From Thermoactinomyces intermedius (GTDB lineage: Bacteria > Bacillota > Bacilli > Thermoactinomycetales > Thermoactinomycetaceae), in NCBI RefSeq assembly GCF_016055025.1, contig NZ_JAECVW010000001.1: 64,000 bases of DNA. One strand, 5' to 3'. Under the pieces are notes generated by a model that ran no database searches, was not told the DNA's origin, and saw only the letters and a program-made list of their open reading frames with translations. Of this stretch, positions 58,567 through 64,000 are shown in pieces (position 1 is the stretch's first letter; each line of letters starts with the position of its first letter). A program made the position numbers and the translations under genes.

Positions 58567-60405
58567 ATGCGGGTGAAAGAGCTCCGGTATTGTTTGACTT
58601 CATTACCCGGCGAAAAACGAAAACAGATTGCAGACGCCTTGGCTCTGAACGAAAAGGCGTCAATGGAAACGATGGAGCGGAAACTGACCGATCCCGCTTA
58701 TTATCAGGATTGCCTTGAAAAGATGGACCGAAAGGTGCAGCGGTGGTTTTGGTCGGTCTTTTTAAAGGGAGGAAAAATAAAGAAACAAGCCCTGCATCAG
58801 GAGAAAAACCTTCCGCTTTCCAAAGTGGAATATCAGCGTCTGCTGGATGCGGCTTGCGGGCGGGGGTGGGTTTACTGCCTGCGGAACCGGCATATGGAGC
58901 GGATGTATTACGTGCCTTGGGAGATCCGGGTGGCCTGGGCCCGGTCCATTCCCGTCGCACAGTCCCTTCGCCCGTTGGATGAAGACCGCGTCGATCCCGC
59001 CCAATCCCATCCATTGAAAGCAAGCCAGGCTTTTTTTCACTTTTTGTCATCTTTAAGCCATGAGCCGTGGCTGTTGAACCGGACCGGCCATCTCTCCCAA
59101 AAAGACCTGAAAAAAATGGATGTCGAGTTGGATTTGGAGGACGTTCATGGATCTTGGCCCGGCTGGGCCGTTTTTCTGCTGGAAACCGCCCGTTTGCTCG
59201 GGTTGGTCACGGAGACCAACAAATATGTTGCCGTCCATCAAAAAAGGTGGAAAAGCTGGCTTTCCACCCCTTGGCCGAAAAGCGTCGCCCAATTGTATGA
59301 AGCCGTTCGCCATGTCCTGTTGAAAGACTACCCGGAGTTGGACGGACTCTGCTTGATTTTGGAACAATTGCCGGCCGGAATGTGGTGGGGATTGGAAGAA
59401 GTCTGGGTCCGTCTGCAAACGGAGGTGCCGCTGAAATTGCCGTATCATCTCATCAAACGGGTGGAAGAGGGGTTTATCACTCCGATGGCGTGCATGGGCT
59501 GGTTGGAGTCGGGCAGGACGGAAAAAGGAGAAACTTGTTTCCGGTGGATGCCTTATCCCCCCAGGGAATGGGTGGATCCGGGCGAAATACCGGTCTATGT
59601 CGATCCCGCACCGGAAATTTATGTTCCGTTTCATTTTTCGTGGGAAAAGCGGCATGAACTTTCCCTGTGGGCGGATTTTATGGGCGGGGATCACATGCTT
59701 GTTTACGAAATCAACGAAAGGTCATTGGCCCGGGGGCTCCGATACGGACGGACGGTGGACAAGATCCTGCAAACACTGGAAGCATGGGCGGGGGAAGTTC
59801 CGTCTCCCGTAAAGGAAAGGTTGCTGGATCTCAAAAAAAGAACCGGTGCCGTCACACTGTCAACATGGACGTGCCTGAAAATTGAAAGCGATGACGGGAC
59901 CAATGAGTGGCCGGCACGCTTGGAAGAGGCTGGCTGGGAAGTCAGGAAACTGAACGAGTCCGAGTATTTTATCAAAGAAATGCCGGGAAGAGTCGGGGCC
60001 TGGCTGAAACGGCAGAACCGGGAAGTCATCATGGAAAAAAAAGAATGGACGGGTCAAGCCGGGAACCTGGAATCCGACTTTGAGGGCATCCGGGATTGCC
60101 GGGTTGAATTTCCGGAACCGGAGACCGTTCCTTTGCCCAAGGCCTGGTTTTCCGGGCTCAGACCCTATGGAATCAACATGGCCAGGGAAATGGTCCGGCA
60201 AAGCATTTCTCACGGATTGCCGATTTTCATGGAGTATCAGGGACGAAAAATGGAAGTGTATCCGGAACATTTGCGTTATGAAAACGGCAAATGGATGATG
60301 GAGGCGCTGGTCGGAACCGAGCGCAAAAACATTCATTTGGGGGAAGTGAAGGCTTTCCAGTTGTTGCCCACTCCTTCTGTATTGGTGGAAAATCCATTAC
60401 AATAA
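58567..60405 (+). CDS. Helicase-associated protein with C-terminal WYL-like module
   Basis: A 612-residue protein of the helicase-associated (XPB partner) type found beside bacterial XPB genes, as in mycobacteria. It is mostly helical winged-helix-like repeats. Near residues ~465-520 HMLVYEINERSLARGLRYG is the helicase_C_3-type block. The last ~55 residues (ISHGLPIFMEYQGRKMEVYP ... RYENGKWMMEALV ... RKNIHLGEVKAF) have the strand pattern of a WYL domain, which binds ssDNA or nucleotide ligands. ATG 58567 with GGGGAGG upstream inside the end of the helicase gene, so the two are coupled. The WYL reading is by eye. Confidence 0.78.
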   Translation: MRVKELRYCLTSLPGEKRKQIADALALNEKASMETMERKLTDPAYYQDCLEKMDRKVQRWFWSVFLKGGKIKKQALHQEKNLPLSKVEYQRLLDAACGRGWVYCLRNRHMERMYYVPWEIRVAWARSIPVAQSLRPLDEDRVDPAQSHPLKASQAFFHFLSSLSHEPWLLNRTGHLSQKDLKKMDVELDLEDVHGSWPGWAVFLLETARLLGLVTETNKYVAVHQKRWKSWLSTPWPKSVAQLYEAVRHVLLKDYPELDGLCLILEQLPAGMWWGLEEVWVRLQTEVPLKLPYHLIKRVEEGFITPMACMGWLESGRTEKGETCFRWMPYPPREWVDPGEIPVYVDPAPEIYVPFHFSWEKRHELSLWADFMGGDHMLVYEINERSLARGLRYGRTVDKILQTLEAWAGEVPSPVKERLLDLKKRTGAVTLSTWTCLKIESDDGTNEWPARLEEAGWEVRKLNESEYFIKEMPGRVGAWLKRQNREVIMEKKEWTGQAGNLESDFEGIRDCRVEFPEPETVPLPKAWFSGLRPYGINMAREMVRQSISHGLPIFMEYQGRKMEVYPEHLRYENGKWMMEALVGTERKNIHLGEVKAFQLLPTPSVLVENPLQ

Positions 60406-60423
60406 AAAGGAGGAGGGGTGTTC

Positions 60424-60855
60424 ATGGAAACACTGGACATGGCGACCATACTGCTTGAAGCGTATCAATTGGCGGATAAAATCAACGAATCGCCGGAAGT
60501 TGAAGAGTACCTGCGGACCAAACAGCAGCTGAGTGAAGATCAGGAAGCGCAAAAAATGATCCGGGAATTCCACAAGGTGAAGGATCAGTTTGAAGAAGCC
60601 CAGCGGTTTGGCATTTTCCATCCCAATTATCACGAGGCCAAGGAAAAGGCGGTGCAGTGGCAGGAGAAATTACGGAAACACCCGACCATCCATTCTTATT
60701 TGGTGGCTGAGGAACAGCTGGACCGGCTGTTGCATGAAGTCTCCCGGACCATCGCCCATGCCGTGTCCGAATCCGTGAAGGTGCCGGGCAATGATCCGGT
60801 TTTCCCGATCGGGGCCAAAGGTTGCGGCGGATGCGCAAGTCACTCTTCCTCTTGA
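60424..60855 (+). CDS. ylbF: YlbF family regulator (Com_YlbF)
   Basis: A 143-residue helical YlbF-type protein: AYQLADKINESPEVEEYLRT, then FHKVKDQFEEAQRFG, and a C-terminal KGCGGCASHSSS with a CxxC. In B. subtilis YlbF acts with YmcA and YaaT to promote RNase Y activity, competence, biofilm and sporulation, and the complex carries iron-sulfur clusters; the terminal Cys pair agrees with this. ATG at 60424 follows AAAGGAGGAGG. Directly downstream of the XPB operon with a 18-base gap, so read-through is possible. Confidence 0.88.
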   Translation: METLDMATILLEAYQLADKINESPEVEEYLRTKQQLSEDQEAQKMIREFHKVKDQFEEAQRFGIFHPNYHEAKEKAVQWQEKLRKHPTIHSYLVAEEQLDRLLHEVSRTIAHAVSESVKVPGNDPVFPIGAKGCGGCASHSSS

Positions 60856-60884
60856 TTTTATCCCTTGTTGAAATAGAACGAGCC

Positions 60885-60929
60885 GGCAGGGAAAGTGCCT
60901 CGGGGCTTTTCTCTGCCTTGTTTATATTT
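60885..60929 (+). terminator. Intrinsic terminator after ylbF
   Basis: Stem ggcagggaaag/cttttctctgcc with G-U pairs, followed by a T-rich tail. Confidence 0.65.
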
Positions 60930-60952
60930 GGTACATTTCCCGCATTGAATAA

Positions 60953-60981
60953 TTGTTAACAGAGTGTTAACATGATATTAG
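60953..60981 (+). promoter_or_regulatory. Candidate promoter of ylbG with GTTAAC repeats
   Basis: TTGTTA and TATTAG with a 17-base spacer. Two GTTAAC copies (60955-60960 and 60966-60971), eleven bases apart, cover the -35 and spacer and could be an operator. Confidence 0.4.
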
Positions 60982-61045
60982 GCTGTTTTTTTATCCAAAC
61001 ATTGGCGCCCTCCGGACACGTTCCGAAGAAAAGGAGTTACCAAGC

Positions 61046-61282
61046 ATGAATATTGCGGAAAGATTAGGTTTGGCTGTTTGGGTCAATGATCTGAAGTCAG
61101 CCCGTTCGTTGGGTCGCATGGGAAACATACATTACATTTCCAAACGATTAAAGTACGTTTACCTTTACATTGATGAAAAATCTGCGGATCAGGTCATCCA
61201 CCGCATTGAGCAATTACCGTTTGTAAAACGCGTTGAAAGGTCGCAAAGAAGGAACATTTGCCTTGACTTTCATAAATCATGA
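61046..61282 (+). CDS. ylbG: YlbG family protein (DUF2129)
   Basis: A 78-residue UPF0298 protein: LAVWVNDLKSARSLGRMGNI followed by HYISKRLKYVYLYID and FVKRVERSQR. ylbG follows ylbF in B. subtilis as well. Function unknown, ferredoxin-like fold expected. ATG start with AAAAGGAG upstream. Confidence 0.92.
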   Translation: MNIAERLGLAVWVNDLKSARSLGRMGNIHYISKRLKYVYLYIDEKSADQVIHRIEQLPFVKRVERSQRRNICLDFHKS

Positions 61283-61299
61283 TGTCCATACTTTCATTT

Positions 61300-61325
61300 C
61301 TGTCACATCCAGTGACAGTTTTTTT
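61300..61325 (+). terminator. Intrinsic terminator after ylbG
   Basis: Stem ctgtcac/gtgacag, loop atcca, seven T. Confidence 0.92.
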
Positions 61326-61379
61326 GTTGTCTGTTATTTCGCATATCGAAATTTACCATGTCGGAAGGAGTAAGAAAAG

Positions 61380-62600
61380 ATGCCGGTCTGGAAGCGAAAC
61401 ATGTATATTTTGATGGTGTCGCAGTTTTTGGTTTTAGGATCGATGACCATGATCATGCCGTTTCTTCCGCTTTATTTGAAAGAACTGGGCATGACGGATC
61501 CCAAGCAAGTCCAATTATGGGCCGGCTTGATTTTTGGGATCAACTTTTTGTCCCAGATCATTGTCCAGCCGATCTGGGGGAATCTGGCCGACCGGTACGG
61601 CAGAAAAATGATGATCTTGCGTTCCGGGTTTGGCATGTCGGTGTCCATTTTTCTCATGAGTCTGGCCACATCCCATTGGCAGCTGTTTTTCCTGCGCCTT
61701 TTAAACGGGGTGGTTTCCGGGTTTATTCCGGCTTCGATTTCATTGATGGCGACCAACTCCCCGAAAGAAAAAAGCGGTTATGTGTTGGGGATGTTGCAGG
61801 CCGGGGCCACCGCCGGATCCATCATCGGACCCTTTATGGGCGGGGTTTTGGCCGAATTGGTCGGATACCGGAATAACTTCATTATCACATCCGCCATGTT
61901 GCTGACCGCGTCGTTGGTAGTGTTGTTTGCGGTCAAGGAAGAGAAAAAACCGGACCCCTCCGTCCAGCCGAAACAATCGGTTTTGAAGGACGGTCTTTTT
62001 GTGCTGAATCAGCGCACGTTGCTGCTTCTTTTCGGAGTCGGCTTGTTGTTGCAATTTGCCAATGTCGGCCCGACACCGCTGATGTCTTTGTTTGTGGATG
62101 AATTGGGAGCGCACGGGCACGTCGCTTTTTTTGCCGGACTGGTGACGGCGATGACAGGCATATCCAACATGCTGTCTTCCCCGGTATTGGGCAGAACCGC
62201 CGACCGTTACGGATCGGACCGGGTTCTTTTTATGGCTTTGATCGCTTCCGGACTGCTCTTTATCCCGCATATGGCGGTCACCAACATTTGGCAGCTGTTG
62301 ATTCTCCGTTTCTTATTGGGGCTTTGCGTCGGAGGATTGTTGCCTTCGTTGAACACATTGATCCGCCGTTTTTCGCCCCCGGGAAAAGAAAGCACCGCAT
62401 ACGGGTTTTACACCAGTGCCAATAGCATCGGCAATCTGCTCGGTCCCATCTGCTACGGCGCCATGTCGGGATGGTTTGGCATCCGTGGCGTTTTTCCGGT
62501 GACCGGACTCATTTTGATCCTGAATGCTTTTTGGTTCCATGCGGTGATGCGCAAGAAATTCCGGGATCCCCATTCCCGCAAGGCGGCCAAATCGGCCTGA
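61380..62600 (+). CDS. MFS transporter, multidrug (DHA1) type
   Basis: A 406-residue major facilitator with twelve membrane helices. Motif A is present twice, as GNLADRYGRKMMI between helices 2 and 3 and GRTADRYGSDRVLF between 8 and 9, and motif C-like GATAGSIIGPFMGG in helix 5, which marks antiporters. It probably exports drugs or metabolites in exchange for H+; the substrate is unknown. ATG at 61380 follows GGAAGGAG. Confidence 0.9.
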   Translation: MPVWKRNMYILMVSQFLVLGSMTMIMPFLPLYLKELGMTDPKQVQLWAGLIFGINFLSQIIVQPIWGNLADRYGRKMMILRSGFGMSVSIFLMSLATSHWQLFFLRLLNGVVSGFIPASISLMATNSPKEKSGYVLGMLQAGATAGSIIGPFMGGVLAELVGYRNNFIITSAMLLTASLVVLFAVKEEKKPDPSVQPKQSVLKDGLFVLNQRTLLLLFGVGLLLQFANVGPTPLMSLFVDELGAHGHVAFFAGLVTAMTGISNMLSSPVLGRTADRYGSDRVLFMALIASGLLFIPHMAVTNIWQLLILRFLLGLCVGGLLPSLNTLIRRFSPPGKESTAYGFYTSANSIGNLLGPICYGAMSGWFGIRGVFPVTGLILILNAFWFHAVMRKKFRDPHSRKAAKSA

Positions 62601-62627
62601 CAAAAAAACGAATTTGGAGGTTTTGGC

Positions 62628-62657
62628 TTGTTTCTTTCCGCCTCTCTTCCATACAAT
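62628..62657 (+). promoter_or_regulatory. Candidate promoter upstream of the zinc-ribbon gene
   Basis: TTGTTT and TACAAT with an 18-base spacer, 40 bases before the start at 62697. Confidence 0.5.
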
Positions 62658-62696
62658 AGATAAAGCAATGATGATTATTGGTGAGGAGAGATTCTG

Positions 62697-63161
62697 TTGA
62701 ACTTTTTTCAGGATTTGAAGGAAAAACTGGAGAAAAGTGTGGAGACGGCCGGCCAAAAATCTCAGAAAATGTTGGAGATGAGTCGCTTAACACTTCGGAT
62801 AAAAGGGAAAAAAGAAGATATCGAACACGAGGTCAGCAAACTGGGGTGGCAAGTTTACCGCCACTGGGAGGAAAACGGGAATCTCGAATTGTCGGACAGC
62901 ATTGTCCTTTCTTTGGAATCGATCCGGGATCAGCAAAAACGGCTTGAAGCGTTGACCAAAGAGCTGGAAGAGTTAAAGAACAAGGAGATTGTTTCCCGCA
63001 AGGAAGCCGAACGGGTTCCTTTGGATTTGGCATCGGACGAGTCAGAGGGGGGGACGCGGGAAGCTTTGGTGTCTTCCGTGATTTACATCTGCCCTTATTG
63101 TGCCCGTCAAATTGCCCCCGATGATTCACGCTGTCCCCATTGCCAAAAACGCTTCAATTGA
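62697..63161 (+). CDS. Coiled-coil protein with C-terminal zinc ribbon
   Basis: A 154-residue protein: helical, charged N-terminal two thirds (LEKSVETAGQKSQKMLEMSR, LEALTKELEELKNKEIVSRK) predicted to form coiled coils, and a C-terminal zinc ribbon YICPYCARQIAPDDSRCPHC with two CxxC pairs. Function unknown. TTG at 62697 with GGAGAG upstream. The DUF1232 gene follows after 14 bases. Confidence 0.75.
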   Translation: MNFFQDLKEKLEKSVETAGQKSQKMLEMSRLTLRIKGKKEDIEHEVSKLGWQVYRHWEENGNLELSDSIVLSLESIRDQQKRLEALTKELEELKNKEIVSRKEAERVPLDLASDESEGGTREALVSSVIYICPYCARQIAPDDSRCPHCQKRFN

Positions 63162-63175
63162 GGAGAGGAGCGTCC

Positions 63176-63535
63176 ATGAAGCAAAAAAATAAAATCATCG
63201 CCATGCTTCAGGTGTTAAAAAAAGAAGCACTGACCAAAGAGGGAGAAAAAAAAATCATCGACCAGTTCAACCGCAAGGTGGAAAGCGTCGGCGGAATCCA
63301 AGCATTGATTCACAAATTGAAGGTCATGTACCACTATTTTCGTGATCCCGGCGTCAGCATAAAGAAAAAAGGGTTGGTGGGAGCGGCCCTTCTTTATTTC
63401 ATCCTGCCGACAGATGTGATTTTTGACTGGTTGCCGGTGGTGGGTTATATGGATGACATGGCGGCCGTCTTGTTTGTTTGGCGGTTTTTATCAAAGGAGC
63501 TCGAACGGTTTGAACGGGGAAAAGAGCTGAAGTAG
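63176..63535 (+). CDS. DUF1232 (YkvA-like) membrane protein
   Basis: A 119-residue protein with the DUF1232 signature: LVGAALLYFILPTDVIFDWLPVVGYMDDMAAV, where a hydrophobic segment is followed by the Pro-x-Asp turn. Function of the family is unknown. ATG at 63176 follows GAGGAGAGGAG. Probably co-transcribed with the zinc-ribbon gene; a strong terminator follows. Confidence 0.85.
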   Translation: MKQKNKIIAMLQVLKKEALTKEGEKKIIDQFNRKVESVGGIQALIHKLKVMYHYFRDPGVSIKKKGLVGAALLYFILPTDVIFDWLPVVGYMDDMAAVLFVWRFLSKELERFERGKELK

Positions 63536-63548
63536 CCAACTGGTTCCA

Positions 63549-63605
63549 AAAGTAGGAAATCAGCGGAGACATTTTTTGGCAATAAGCTGATTTCTTACTT
63601 TTTTT
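63549..63605 (+). terminator. Intrinsic terminator after the DUF1232 gene
   Basis: Sixteen-pair stem aaagtaggaaatcagc/gctgatttcttacttt (one G-U), 21-base loop, T run. Confidence 0.88.
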
Positions 63606-63776
63606 ATTCTTGCACTTTTGCTACAATAAATGGAGAATATTGTAGATCCGGTGGCATTGACAGACTTTCTTCGACAAAAAAAGGATCGAATCGGTTCGAT
63701 AATTTTGATGGATAAAAAGGATAAGTGGAGAGAAAAGTTGAAGCGGAGTACATATGAGGGCGAGAAAGGGGAATCA

Positions 63777-64000
63777 ATGATGAACCACAGGTCTGTGGCG
63801 ATTACAGTGACAAGCGGCAAAGGAGGCGTCGGCAAGTCGACGACCGTTGCTTCACTGGGGTTGGGTTTGGCTCAGTTGGGTTATAAAGTTTGCCTGGTGG
63901 ATACCGATATCGGATTGCGCAAGCTGGACTTGATGCTGGGTTTGGAAAACCGGATCGTCTATGATCTGGTCGATGTGATTGAAGGGGTAAGCAAATTGCG
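63777..64000 (+). CDS. minD: Septum site-determining protein MinD (3' end cut by window edge)
   Basis: ParA/MinD-type ATPase that places the division septum by positioning the MinC inhibitor on the membrane. The deviant Walker A is SGKGGVGKST, followed by VCLVDTDIGLRKLDLMLG, LENRIVYDLVDVIEG, nearly identical to Bacillus MinD. Two adjacent ATGs (63777, 63780) follow AAAGGGGAA. The frame stays open upstream to an ATG at 63630, which would add a charged 49-residue extension, but that ATG has no ribosome site. The gene continues beyond the window. Confidence 0.92.
   Translation, partial: MMNHRSVAITVTSGKGGVGKSTTVASLGLGLAQLGYKVCLVDTDIGLRKLDLMLGLENRIVYDLVDVIEGVSKL

Noticed and set aside
1..64000. 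CRISPR arrays, insertion sequences, prophage, tRNA and rRNA genes
   Set aside because: No regularly spaced repeats, transposase motifs, phage structural genes or tRNA-like cloverleaves were seen on either strand.

Overview
The window reads as chromosome of an endospore-forming Gram-positive bacterium of the order Bacillales. Supporting genes are spoVAC-spoVAD, four tiny YjcZ-like sporulation peptides, an RsfA-type Myb regulator, the bacillithiol-linked ytxG-ytxH-ytxJ set, ccpA, a tyrosine T-box, ylbF-ylbG and ylaN. Strong Shine-Dalgarno sequences, frequent GTG and TTG starts and U-rich hairpin terminators between almost all units fit this. A family such as Thermoactinomycetaceae is plausible but cannot be fixed without rRNA. 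No prophage, insertion sequence, CRISPR array, tRNA or rRNA was seen.

Layout. 1-7.2 kb: end of cobalamin gene cbiB, a small kinase, a CoA-binding protein, a thioesterase, a TPR protein, a candidate sRNA, DUF309, rsfA-like and the YjcZ-like cluster. 7.2-18.1 kb: an isocitrate/isopropylmalate-type dehydrogenase, a GH3 lipoprotein, then ytxG-ytxH-ytxJ-aroA-(SseB-like)-ccpA-mtnN and acsA, which resembles the B. subtilis ytxGHJ-aroA-ccpA-acsA neighbourhood. acsA carries a one-base frameshift. 18.1-29.9 kb: two adjacent class A penicillin-binding proteins, T-box plus tyrS, a Nudix-like protein with a broken Nudix box, a rifampicin phosphotransferase, rpsD with its leader, and trmB. 30-34.9 kb: small secreted or spore-like proteins, a histidine phosphatase, and a decayed locus (sigma-54 activator joined to half of a GntP permease) next to an intact 3-hydroxybutyrate dehydrogenase-type gene. 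35-44.9 kb: thioesterases, Nudix, a polar amino acid ABC transporter, a GAF methionine sulfoxide reductase, M29 and M42 peptidases, PTS IIA, glutaminase and ylaN. 44.9-55.7 kb: Ca2+/H+ exchanger, NYN nuclease, Asp23, YugN, M20 amidohydrolase, CBS protein, spoVAC-spoVAD-GDSL hydrolase, SPFH plus ribbon-helix-helix pair, intracellular-type subtilisin and mgtE. 55.7-64 kb: coat-like peptides, a PrcB-like lipoprotein, an XPB helicase with its helicase-associated partner, ylbF, ylbG, an MFS transporter, a zinc-ribbon protein, DUF1232 and the start of minD.

How it works together. Carbon control is a visible theme: CcpA is encoded here, and near-consensus cre-like sites lie in acsA and between glsA and its divergent neighbour. 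Several genes serve sporulation and germination (rsfA-like, YjcZ-like peptides, SpoVA, GDSL hydrolase, coat-like peptides). The observations most worth a second look are the ~100-nt intergenic RNA candidate with an anti-Shine-Dalgarno tract (4.35 kb), the spoVAC-spoVAD-GDSL operon, the XPB helicase operon whose partner ends in a WYL-like module, a penicillin-binding protein with an extracellular CxxCH, a protease gene whose Shine-Dalgarno lies inside a terminator stem, and the multi-lesion decay of the hydroxybutyrate-type locus.
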